A stretch of DNA of 17,959 nucleotides from Clostridiaceae bacterium (lineage in GTDB: Bacteria; Bacillota; Clostridia; Saccharofermentanales; UBA5734), in contig JAAYKS010000354.1 in NCBI GenBank assembly GCA_012522285.1, positions 1-17,959 on the forward strand. Reading direction: 5' to 3'. Each line of letters begins with the position of its first letter. Within the stretch, counting starts at the first letter, position 1. The position numbers and the translations under genes were made by a program. The notes beneath the pieces are model-generated. The model was not told where the DNA came from. It saw nothing but the letters and a program-made list of their open reading frames with translations, and did no database searches. Positions 7,459 to 14,372 of this stretch are shown in pieces.

Positions 7459-8583
7459 ATGTTTAAAGACGCGATGGCCTTGATTCTGGCGGACAACAAA
7501 CGGATCGACATGGGGGAACTGACCCGCCACCGTCCTCTGTCGGCGATTCCGTATGCGGGACGCTATCGGATTGTGGACTTCATGCTGTCCAATATTGTCA
7601 ACACGGGGATCACCAGTGTCGGCATCATGACATACAGCAAATACCGGTCCCTGATGGACCACATCGGCACCGGCAGCCCCTGGGACCTGGACCGGAAGAA
7701 CACCCAGGGCCTCACGATTCTTCCCCCGTATGCCAACGCGGACAACACCTTTCCCATGTACAGCAGCGACAACGCGGACCTCATCAGCGTGTTGGACTAT
7801 TCGAGAAGCAACCACGGAAAATATGTACTGGTAACCGACTGCACCATGCTGTTCAGTTCGACGTTCGACGACATGATCCTCCGGCACGAAGCGAGCGGAG
7901 CGGATCTGACCTTCCTGTACACCCGCATGCAGCCCCGGCGGGACGCGTACCATCTCGTAGTCGACATGGACCGCAAGAACAATCTGCGCAACGTGTTCAT
8001 TCGACCGGAAAAACCGGTCACGAACAAAGTATCCATGGGCGTGATCGTACTGGGCAAATCCCTTTTCGAGGATCTGGTCAGCGAATCCATTTCCAAAGGC
8101 GACCGCGGACTGAGCATCTACAGTCTGTTGATGCTGCATGCCCATTTGCAGATCAAAGGGTTCGAGTGCAAGCATTTCGTCCAGCACATCAACAGTGTCC
8201 CCTCTTATTTTGCGAGCACCATGCAGCTGCTGGACGCGTCCGATGCGCGCAAAGCGCTGTTCTGGTCCGGACTGCCTGTCTACACGAAAGTCAAGGACGA
8301 AGCCCCCGCGCTGTACGCGACCGATAGTCTCGCGAGCGGATGCATCATCTCGGACGGGTGTCGCATCATGGGCGAGGTGCGGCGGTCGATGCTGTTCCGC
8401 GGCGTGATGGTCGCCCGCAACGCCAGACTCCGAAACTGTATCGTGATGCAGGACTCCTACATTTCCGAGAACTGCGAACTGGAAAACATCATCATAGACA
8501 AAAACTGTGTGATCCGACCGGGCATCAAGCTCGTGGGATCCTACGAGTACCCGATCGTGATCGGGAAGGGGACCGTATTATGA
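7459..8583 (+). CDS. glgD: Glucose-1-phosphate adenylyltransferase regulatory subunit
   Basis: A 374-residue paralogue of GlgC, normal in length for GlgD. The general fold markers remain (GRYRIVDFMLSN, GSPWDLDRKN, a C-terminal beta-helix). The nucleotide loop, however, is degenerate: LADNKRIDMGELT (residues 10-22) replaces LAGGQGARLGVLT. VTDCTMLFS replaces the SGDHIYKMD metal site region. This is the known state of GlgD, which raises GlgC activity instead of catalysing the reaction efficiently itself. The ATG at 7459 follows GAGGAGGA. An upstream extension in frame to 7183 is only a shadow of glgC. Its stop codon overlaps the glgA start (ATGA at 8580-8583), so the two are translationally coupled. 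Confidence 0.93.
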   Translation: MFKDAMALILADNKRIDMGELTRHRPLSAIPYAGRYRIVDFMLSNIVNTGITSVGIMTYSKYRSLMDHIGTGSPWDLDRKNTQGLTILPPYANADNTFPMYSSDNADLISVLDYSRSNHGKYVLVTDCTMLFSSTFDDMILRHEASGADLTFLYTRMQPRRDAYHLVVDMDRKNNLRNVFIRPEKPVTNKVSMGVIVLGKSLFEDLVSESISKGDRGLSIYSLLMLHAHLQIKGFECKHFVQHINSVPSYFASTMQLLDASDARKALFWSGLPVYTKVKDEAPALYATDSLASGCIISDGCRIMGEVRRSMLFRGVMVARNARLRNCIVMQDSYISENCELENIIIDKNCVIRPGIKLVGSYEYPIVIGKGTVL

Positions 8584-10049
8584 ACCGGATCAAAGTATTG
8601 GTCGTCTCCTCCGAAATGACGCCATTTGCCAAAGTGGGCGGGCTGGCCGACGTGGTCGGCACGCTGCCGCGCTATCTCGCCGCACAAGGGTGCGACGCAC
8701 GCGTGATTCTGCCCCTCTATAAAAAAATCAAGGAACGGTATGCGGAACAACTGGTCTTCTTGCGCTGGAACATGCTGAAGATGGGATGGCGCACGTTGTA
8801 CAGCGGCTTGTTCCGTTTGGACTGCGAAGGGATGACGGTCTACTTTATCGACAACGAATTCTACTTTGGGCACGACGCCGTCTATCTGGATTATTCGTTC
8901 GACATGGAGCGGTTTTCCTTTTTCCAGCGCGCCGTGCTGGAATCCATGGGGGTTCCGATGGATTTCGAACCGGATGTCGTCCATTGCAACGATTGGCAGG
9001 CCGGGATGATCCCATGCTTGCTGGACGCGCATTACCGAAGCAGCGGATATCACAAAAAAGTCAAAACGGTCTTCACCATCCACAACCTGAAGTATCAGGG
9101 CATCCACGGGATCGAAACCATCGCGGATCTGATGGACATGCCTCCCTTCTATATGACGGAAGAGCAGATTCTCAAGGACGGCGTCCCGAATTTCATCAAA
9201 GCCGGTATCGTCTTCGCGGATGCGGTGACGACCGTGTCGCCGTCCTACGCGGCAGAGATCATGACGCCCGAATATGGCGAAGGGCTGGACGGCATCCTGC
9301 GCCAGTACGCCTACAAGGTCAGCGGGATCCTGAATGGAATTGACACGGAGGAGTTCGATCCGCAGACCGACCCGTTGATTCCCCGGCGGTATGGTCCCGA
9401 CAACTGGCAGACGGGCAAAGCGGTTTGCAAACAGCATTTGCAGACCGAACTCGGCCTGGACGAGGACCCGAGCGCTCCGCTGGCGGTCCTGATCTCTCGC
9501 CTGGTCGACCAAAAGGGGATCGAACTGCTGGTCCATACCCTGGACCGGCTGGTTGGTGCGGGGATTCAGGTGGCAATCCAGGGAACGGGCGATCCGTTTT
9601 ACGAGTGGCTGCTGGCCGAGGCGGCGACCCGCCACAAGGGGAGGATTGCTGCCGTAGCCGCCTACGACAACGCATTGGCCCACCGCATTTATGCGGCGGG
9701 AGACCTGTTTCTCATGCCTTCGTTGTTCGAACCTTGCGGTCTGTCCCAAATGATCGCGATGCGATACGGCACCGTACCGGTCGTCCGTGAAACCGGAGGG
9801 CTCCGGGACACCGTCCTGCCCTACAATCGATTTACTGGTACCGGCAACGGCTTTTCCTTCGCCGGTGCCGACGAGGAGGAACTGCTCGCGACCGTGCTCG
9901 CGGCTTGTGACGTATTCCGCGATGCCCCTGATGCCTGGAACGGTCTGGTGTCCGCGGGGATGCGGGCAGACTTTACCTGGGATCGTTCGGCAGCGCTGTA
10001 TGCCGGCGTGTTCGCCGAAGTGTCCGGCAAGGGACCTGTCCCGGTATGA
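8580..10049 (+). CDS. glgA: Glycogen synthase (ADP-glucose type)
   Basis: A 489-residue GT5 glycosyltransferase that adds glucose from ADP-glucose to the non-reducing end of glycogen. The N-terminal KVGGLADVVGTLPRYL (K18 in the KxGGL motif) binds ADP-glucose. HCNDWQAGMIPCLL, FTIHNLKYQGI and LNGIDTEEFDP are family signatures. The C-terminal domain has SRLVDQKGIELL and the catalytic E384 in FEPCGLSQMIAMRYG, followed by RETGGLRDTV. Its start overlaps the glgD stop and its own stop overlaps the start of the GH13 gene (ATGA at 10046-10049). This argues for tight co-expression. No internal fault is seen. Confidence 0.96.
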   Translation: MNRIKVLVVSSEMTPFAKVGGLADVVGTLPRYLAAQGCDARVILPLYKKIKERYAEQLVFLRWNMLKMGWRTLYSGLFRLDCEGMTVYFIDNEFYFGHDAVYLDYSFDMERFSFFQRAVLESMGVPMDFEPDVVHCNDWQAGMIPCLLDAHYRSSGYHKKVKTVFTIHNLKYQGIHGIETIADLMDMPPFYMTEEQILKDGVPNFIKAGIVFADAVTTVSPSYAAEIMTPEYGEGLDGILRQYAYKVSGILNGIDTEEFDPQTDPLIPRRYGPDNWQTGKAVCKQHLQTELGLDEDPSAPLAVLISRLVDQKGIELLVHTLDRLVGAGIQVAIQGTGDPFYEWLLAEAATRHKGRIAAVAAYDNALAHRIYAAGDLFLMPSLFEPCGLSQMIAMRYGTVPVVRETGGLRDTVLPYNRFTGTGNGFSFAGADEEELLATVLAACDVFRDAPDAWNGLVSAGMRADFTWDRSAALYAGVFAEVSGKGPVPV

Positions 10050-11980
10050 GGATGGTGCACCGATCCAGAGAGATCGCCCATCGGGATCCCTTTGGGGCGG
10101 TCCCGCTCGACACCGAAATCAGGCTTGCACTGGAAGTGTTACAGGAGGGGACGGCCGTCAACGGGGTGTATCTGGCATACGCTTACGGGCGCGGCCAGTT
10201 TCGCACCGGTCGCCAGGCGATGGAGCAACGTGCGGACAACTTGTGGGACTGTCGGCTTCGGGTGCCGGGGGCACCGGTTTTGCTGTATTACTGGTTCGAA
10301 GTCGAAACGGGCGGAGAAATCCGATATCTGGTTTGCGACCGGGACAAAGCCGACGGAAGCGGCAAACCGTCCGAAACCCGTCCCGATTTTCATTCGCACG
10401 AGCGATTTTCACATTACGCCTTCCAGATTACGGTCTATGACGACGCTTTCGAGACGCCCGAATGGCTGCGTGGCGCCGTGATCTACCAGGTGTTTCCCGA
10501 CCGCTTCGCACGTTCTCCGGAACGGATGCCGACCGAAGAAGCCGTGATGGCCGACCGACCGGAAAGGATTTTCCACGCGAACTGGGAAGAGGATGTGGAC
10601 TGGATGGGCCGCCCGGACACAGGTTATATCGCCTGCGATTTCTTCGGCGGGTCGCTCAAGGGCATCGAAGAGCATCTCGACCATATTGCCGCCATGGGGG
10701 CGGATGTGATCTATCTGAATCCGGTGTTTGAGGCGCGATCCAACCACCGTTACGACACGGCGGACTATACCCGGGTGGATCCGTTGCTGGGAACGGAGGA
10801 GGATCTCGTGTCTTTGTGCGCCGCCGCCCGTGTCCGCGGCATACATGTGGTGCTGGACGGCGTTTTCAGCCACACCGGAGCCGACAGCGTGTATTTCAAC
10901 CGTCTCTACCGGTATCCCGGCGCAGGAGCCTGGCAGGAAGCGATGGGGGAGAGACGTTCGCCGTATTTCTTCTGGTACTCCATCCGCGGGGACGGCGACT
11001 CCATCCAGTACGACAGTTGGTGGGGATTTCCCGAATTGCCGACGATCAATAAAGACGATTTGTCCTATCGCGCGTTTATTCTGGGTGAAAGCGGCATACT
11101 GCGGCGCTGGATCCGCGCCGGCATCTCGGGCTGGCGGTTGGACGTATCAGACGAACTGCCGGATTCGTTTTTGCGCGAGATCCGCCGCACCGTCAAACGC
11201 GAGGACCCGGAGGCAGCCGTGATCGGCGAAGTGTGGGAGGATGCCAGCAACAAGATCAGCTACGGCTCGTTTCGTGATTTCGCGTTTGGCGCGACACACG
11301 ATTCGGTCATGGGCTATCCGTTTCGCAGCGCGTTGTTGAACTGGTTGTCGCGGCGCTCCACGGCACCGGAGATGGTCAATGCGCTGGAAACCATCCGCGA
11401 AAACTACCCTCCCGTGTTCTTCCACTGCGTGATGAACCTGATCGGGAGTCATGACGTGCCGCGCGCTCTGACCGTGTTGTCCGGTCATCCGGATCCCGGC
11501 GACCGGGACAGTCAGGCGGCTGTGCATTTGTCAACTGAGGAACGTGAACGGGGGTTGCGGCTTCTCCGCCTCGCGGTTGTGTTCCAGGCGGTGTTTCCGG
11601 GCGCTCCGTCGCTGTACTACGGGGATGAGACCGGCATGGAGGGCTTTCGCGATCCGTTCAACCGGCGCACGTTCCCATGGGGGCATGTGGACGCGGATCT
11701 GGTCGAGCACTTTTCCAAAGTGTTCAGTTGGAGGAAGCGGTATCCGGTGTTGAAAACCGGTGCTTGCGACTTCCGCGCCGAGGGGCTGGATGTGGTGGCG
11801 ATCCGCAGATATCTGGTGGACGGACGGGATGCGTTCGGACGCACCGTCGATGGCAGTAGCCAAATCGAAGCATGGATCAACCGATCCGGTGAGGAACGGC
11901 AAATTGCCACGCCGGACGGCGCAATCCGTCTCGGACCCTGGGAAGCGATGGCGGCGGCGGACGGAGAACGCATCCTATAG
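10046..11980 (+). CDS. GH13 alpha-glucan hydrolase (neopullulanase/alpha-amylase-like)
   Basis: A 644-residue glycoside hydrolase. The N-terminal ~125 residues form a beta-rich domain like the N-domain (CBM34-type) of neopullulanases and cyclomaltodextrinases. The barrel begins at WLRGAVIYQVFPDRFARS. The four GH13 regions are visible: DGVFSH (D271-H276), GWRLDVSDE with nucleophile D366, IGEVWED with acid E395, and GSHDVPRA with D470. LYYGDETGMEGFRDPFNRR is typical of clostridial members. No signal peptide or membrane segment is present, so it is probably cytosolic. Its coupling to glgA suggests glycogen or maltodextrin trimming or debranching. It sits where many operons carry glgP or a pullulanase. 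Whether it cuts alpha-1,4 only or alpha-1,6 bonds too cannot be told. A hairpin terminator follows 49 bases after its stop. Confidence 0.88.
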   Translation: MRMVHRSREIAHRDPFGAVPLDTEIRLALEVLQEGTAVNGVYLAYAYGRGQFRTGRQAMEQRADNLWDCRLRVPGAPVLLYYWFEVETGGEIRYLVCDRDKADGSGKPSETRPDFHSHERFSHYAFQITVYDDAFETPEWLRGAVIYQVFPDRFARSPERMPTEEAVMADRPERIFHANWEEDVDWMGRPDTGYIACDFFGGSLKGIEEHLDHIAAMGADVIYLNPVFEARSNHRYDTADYTRVDPLLGTEEDLVSLCAAARVRGIHVVLDGVFSHTGADSVYFNRLYRYPGAGAWQEAMGERRSPYFFWYSIRGDGDSIQYDSWWGFPELPTINKDDLSYRAFILGESGILRRWIRAGISGWRLDVSDELPDSFLREIRRTVKREDPEAAVIGEVWEDASNKISYGSFRDFAFGATHDSVMGYPFRSALLNWLSRRSTAPEMVNALETIRENYPPVFFHCVMNLIGSHDVPRALTVLSGHPDPGDRDSQAAVHLSTEERERGLRLLRLAVVFQAVFPGAPSLYYGDETGMEGFRDPFNRRTFPWGHVDADLVEHFSKVFSWRKRYPVLKTGACDFRAEGLDVVAIRRYLVDGRDAFGRTVDGSSQIEAWINRSGEERQIATPDGAIRLGPWEAMAAADGERIL

Positions 11981-12029
11981 AGAACCTGGCGAACGCGCAT
12001 TGGCTTTTCACAGAGGGGGATAGATCCAA

Positions 12030-12068
12030 AAACAGGAAGCCGGCTGTTGCCCAGCCGGCTTCCTGTTT
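12030..12068. terminator. Bidirectional intrinsic terminator
   Basis: A perfect 16-base-pair inverted repeat (12030-12045 and 12053-12068) surrounds a seven-base loop. On the plus strand TTTGTTT (12066-12072) follows and ends the glycogen operon. On the minus strand the A-run at 12028-12032 provides the U-tract that ends the tRNA-Leu transcript. It sits in the 97-base convergent gap, which has no other feature. Confidence 0.92.
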
Positions 12069-12077
12069 GTTTCGATT

Positions 12078-12160
12078 TGGTGCGGTCACCGGGACTCGAA
12101 CCCGGATGGTTGCCCATACGCCCCTCAAACGTACGCGTCTGCCAGTTCCGCCATGACCGC
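12078..12160 (-). tRNA. tRNA-Leu (anticodon GAG)
   Basis: The minus strand starts with the acceptor half-stem GCGGTCA and ends with its complement TGACCGC, discriminator A and an encoded CCA. GGTTCGAGTCC forms part of the T arm. The anticodon stem TACGT/GCGTA (one wobble pair) holds the loop TTGAGGG with GAG at the complement of 12124-12126, reading CUC and CUU leucine codons. At 83 bases it has the long variable arm (a small stem around GGGCAACC) expected of a class II leucine tRNA. It is transcribed alone from its own consensus promoter and ends at the shared terminator nine bases downstream. Confidence 0.95.
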
Positions 12161-12186
12161 AAGATCCGATCGTCACAGCAGTGCTT

Positions 12187-12215
12187 ATTATATTGGTGCC
12201 GTTGTTGCGTGTCAA
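12187..12215 (-). promoter_or_regulatory. Consensus promoter of tRNA-Leu
   Basis: On the minus strand TTGACA (12210-12215) and TATAAT (12187-12192) are both perfect consensus boxes with an ideal 17-base spacer. The -10 lies 26 bases upstream of the tRNA 5' end. Its -35 is 11 bases from the -35 of the divergent promoter. Confidence 0.9.
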
Positions 12216-12226
12216 TACAGGTTTTC

Positions 12227-12255
12227 TTGACAGAACAATCGATCCGCATTATAGT
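12227..12255 (+). promoter_or_regulatory. Near-consensus promoter of the trmB-type regulator and decarboxylase operon
   Basis: TTGACA (12227-12232) and TATAGT (12250-12255) with a 17-base spacer precede the regulator by 35 bases. The -10 box partly overlaps an imperfect dyad (12253-12274), described separately, that could be an operator. Confidence 0.88.
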
Positions 12256-12274
12256 GTTCCTAAAAAGAACTACT
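12253..12274. promoter_or_regulatory. Candidate operator dyad at the regulator's transcription start
   Basis: AGTGTTC and GAACTACT flank CTAAAAA as an imperfect inverted repeat (core GTTC 12256-12259 / GAAC 12267-12270). It overlaps the end of the -10 box and the likely transcript start. That is a good place for autorepression by the adjacent TrmB-like protein. No second copy was found in the window. Confidence 0.35.
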
Positions 12275-12290
12275 AAGGAGACGGTTGCAT

Positions 12291-13004
12291 ATGGATCCGA
12301 TCGACGCGCTACTCCGGTTCGGATTGACCCGCCAGGAAGCCACACTCTATGTCTGGCTCTGTCGGGAAGGGCCCAAAAACGGATACGAAGCGGCCAAAGA
12401 AACCGGCATCTCCCGATCCAACGCATACAGCGCATTGGCTGCGCTCGCGGACAAAGGAGCGGTGGACACGGAAGAGGGGGCTCCGGTTCGGTATGCCGCG
12501 GTATCCCCGCGGACGTTCTGTGGCGGACACGTTCGGGCGCTGGAGAGATTGACGGAGCCGCTGTCCCGGACGCTGACCCGCCGTATCCATGTGGAGGACC
12601 CCGCCTATCTGACAGTGCGCGGCACGTTGCGTATATTGTCCAAAATGGAGGAGATGCTCGATGCCGCCGGGGAGCGGGTCTACCTCTCCCTGCCGGACCG
12701 GCTGCTGGAAAGTCTGATGCCGCGGCTGGAAGACATGTTGCGTCGGGGGTGCCGGGTTGTACTGCTCGGAACCGGCAAGGTTCTGTTGCCCGGCGCAGAG
12801 CTGTATCGGGTCGAACGGGTGGACGAACGGATCCGCATGATCGTCGATTCTTCGGTCGTCTTGACCGGAACCCTGGAAGAAGAACCGCCGACCTGTCTGT
12901 TTTCAAGAGATATCCATCTGGTCGATTTGATCAAAGAGGCACTGCGCGGCGAAATGGGGCACGTCGGACTGACGCCCCCCGCATTATTGGAGAGAAAAGC
13001 ATGA
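12291..13004 (+). CDS. TrmB-family transcriptional regulator
   Basis: A 237-residue protein. Residues about 5-70 form the TrmB winged helix: LLRFGLTRQEATLYVWL, then ETGISRSNAYSALAALADKG (recognition helix around SRSNAYSAL), then a wing ending VRYAAVSP. The rest (about 100-237) resembles the effector-binding part of TrmB-like proteins, with LRILSKMEEMLDAAGERVYL and RRGCRVVLLGTG. Archaeal TrmB senses sugars, but bacterial ligands are mostly unknown. The ATG at 12291 has AAGGAG (12275-12280) ten bases upstream; a TTG at 12285 in the same frame is too close. Its stop overlaps the start of the decarboxylase gene (ATGA at 13001-13004). That decarboxylase, and perhaps the regulator's own promoter, is therefore the most likely target. 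Confidence 0.85.
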   Translation: MDPIDALLRFGLTRQEATLYVWLCREGPKNGYEAAKETGISRSNAYSALAALADKGAVDTEEGAPVRYAAVSPRTFCGGHVRALERLTEPLSRTLTRRIHVEDPAYLTVRGTLRILSKMEEMLDAAGERVYLSLPDRLLESLMPRLEDMLRRGCRVVLLGTGKVLLPGAELYRVERVDERIRMIVDSSVVLTGTLEEEPPTCLFSRDIHLVDLIKEALRGEMGHVGLTPPALLERKA

Positions 13005-14266
13005 TTAAGAAGCCATTCATCGATCCCGCCCCGCTGCGTACCATCGCAGCACAATTCCCGACTCCGTTTCACTTGTACGACGAAAAAGGCATCCGCGAGA
13101 CCGCCCGCGCCCTGCACAAAGCGTTTGCCTGGAACCGGGGATTCCGGGAGTTTTTTGCGGTCAAGGCCAATCCGAATCCCGCAATTTTGCGGATCCTCCG
13201 GGAGGAGGGATGCGGTGCGGATTGTTCCTCTCTGACCGAACTGATGCTTGCGGAGCGTGTCGGATTTTCCGGCCGTGACATCATGTTTTCATCCAACGCG
13301 ACCCCGGCCGAAGAGTTCCGCCTGGCCCGTCGTCTGGGAGCGACGATCAACCTGGACGATTTTACCCACATCGACTATCTCGAACGGCATGCAGGGCTGC
13401 CCGACACCTTGTGTTGCCGTTTCAATCCGGGCGGCACGTTCCGGTTGGGAAACGACATCATGGATCAGCCGGGCGAGGCGAAATACGGATTTACGCGGGC
13501 ACAATTGGCAGCGGGATTTATCATCCTGCGCCAAAAGGGCGTACGCACATTCGGGCTGCACGCTTTTTTGGCCAGCAATACGTCCGGCAACGCGTACTAC
13601 CCCGCGCTGGCGGGCATCCTTTTTCAGACCGCGGTCGACCTCAAGCGGGAGACCGGAATCGCCGTATCTTCCATCAACCTCTCCGGCGGCATCGGGATTC
13701 CCTACCATCCGGATCAGGATCCGTGCGATATCACAGTGATCGGAGAGGGGGTGCGCGCTGCATATGAGGCCATCCTGGAGCCGGAAGGCATGGGGGATGT
13801 GGCGATCCACACCGAGCTCGGGCGCTATCTGTTGGGTCCGCACGGCTGTCTGGTGGCGACCGCCATCCATGAAAAGCACACCTATAAGGAATATATCGGA
13901 CTGGACGCGTGTGCCGCGAACCTGATGCGGCCTGCCATGTACGGTTCCTATCACCACATCACCGTGTCGGGAAAAGACGACCTGCCGTGTGACCACAGGT
14001 ACGATGTCACGGGTTCTTTGTGCGAGAACAACGACAAATTCGCGATCGACCGCCTGCTTCCGCCCATTGAGCCCGGCGACTTGCTGGTGATCCACGACAC
14101 GGGTGCGCACGGGTATTCGATGGGTTACAACTACAACGGAAAACTGCGTTCCGCTGAGGTGCTGCTGCGCGCAGACGGATCTGTCGAGCAGATCCGCCGG
14201 GCGGAAACCCCGCGGGATTATTTCGCCACGCTTGACTTGACCGGTCTGTTCGACGATCTTGGATGA
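13001..14266 (+). CDS. lysA: Diaminopimelate decarboxylase family PLP enzyme
   Basis: A 421-residue fold-type III PLP decarboxylase. The cofactor lysine is K55 in FFAVKANPNPAIL. GADCSSLTELMLAERVGF and FSSNATPAEEFRLA follow as in the family, and LSGGIGIPY is the phosphate-binding glycine loop. The dimer-contributed active-site cysteine is C341 in GSLCENNDKFA, followed by DTGAHGYSMGYNYNGKLR. In LysA it converts meso-diaminopimelate to lysine. Two motifs differ from classical LysA: ELGRYL for the usual EPGR, and CENND for CESGD. I believe such forms are common in one Bacillota clade annotated as LysA, but the substrate is not proven. The ATG at 13001 follows GGAGAG and is coupled to the regulator's stop. 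No other lysine-pathway gene is nearby. Confidence 0.8.
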   Translation: MIKKPFIDPAPLRTIAAQFPTPFHLYDEKGIRETARALHKAFAWNRGFREFFAVKANPNPAILRILREEGCGADCSSLTELMLAERVGFSGRDIMFSSNATPAEEFRLARRLGATINLDDFTHIDYLERHAGLPDTLCCRFNPGGTFRLGNDIMDQPGEAKYGFTRAQLAAGFIILRQKGVRTFGLHAFLASNTSGNAYYPALAGILFQTAVDLKRETGIAVSSINLSGGIGIPYHPDQDPCDITVIGEGVRAAYEAILEPEGMGDVAIHTELGRYLLGPHGCLVATAIHEKHTYKEYIGLDACAANLMRPAMYGSYHHITVSGKDDLPCDHRYDVTGSLCENNDKFAIDRLLPPIEPGDLLVIHDTGAHGYSMGYNYNGKLRSAEVLLRADGSVEQIRRAETPRDYFATLDLTGLFDDLG

Positions 14267-14291
14267 CCGGGTGTCGCGATTGCGGGACGGG

Positions 14292-14325
14292 AGGCTTGTC
14301 AAACCTGCCATGGTTCACGTATCAT
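14292..14325 (+). promoter_or_regulatory. Putative promoter and operator of the symporter gene
   Basis: TTGTCA (14296-14301) and TATCAT (14320-14325), 18 bases apart, lie 47 bases before the symporter start. The -35 is buried in a dyad, AGGcTTGtCAAaCCT (14292-14306), in which six of seven arm positions match. A regulator bound there would block RNA polymerase. No terminator is seen after the upstream decarboxylase gene, so some readthrough is likely. Confidence 0.45.
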
Positions 14326-14336
14326 ATCTTCCGTAG

Positions 14337-14352
14337 TGCCGGATAACCGGCA
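14337..14352 (+). other. Leader hairpin before the symporter gene
   Basis: TGCCGG and CCGGCA pair over six bases around an ATAA loop, ending directly at the candidate ribosome site GGGAAGGA (14353-14360). No T-run follows. It may affect translation or mRNA stability, or the DNA palindrome may be a protein site. Confidence 0.38.
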
Positions 14353-14372
14353 GGGAAGGATGGTCGAAAGAT

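Noticed and set aside
12078..12160. tRNA-Leu as an integration site for a mobile element.
   Set aside because: No integrase, flanking direct repeat of the tRNA end or composition change is visible on either side.
11617..12906. A 429-codon minus-strand open frame spanning the end of the GH13 gene, the tRNA and the TrmB gene.
   Set aside because: It covers a tRNA, a terminator and two recognised genes, and its Arg/Pro-rich translation matches no protein family.
12047..13000. Long extension of the decarboxylase frame back through the tRNA and regulator.
   Set aside because: It reads antisense through tRNA-Leu and out of frame through the TrmB gene; the true start is the ATG at 13001.
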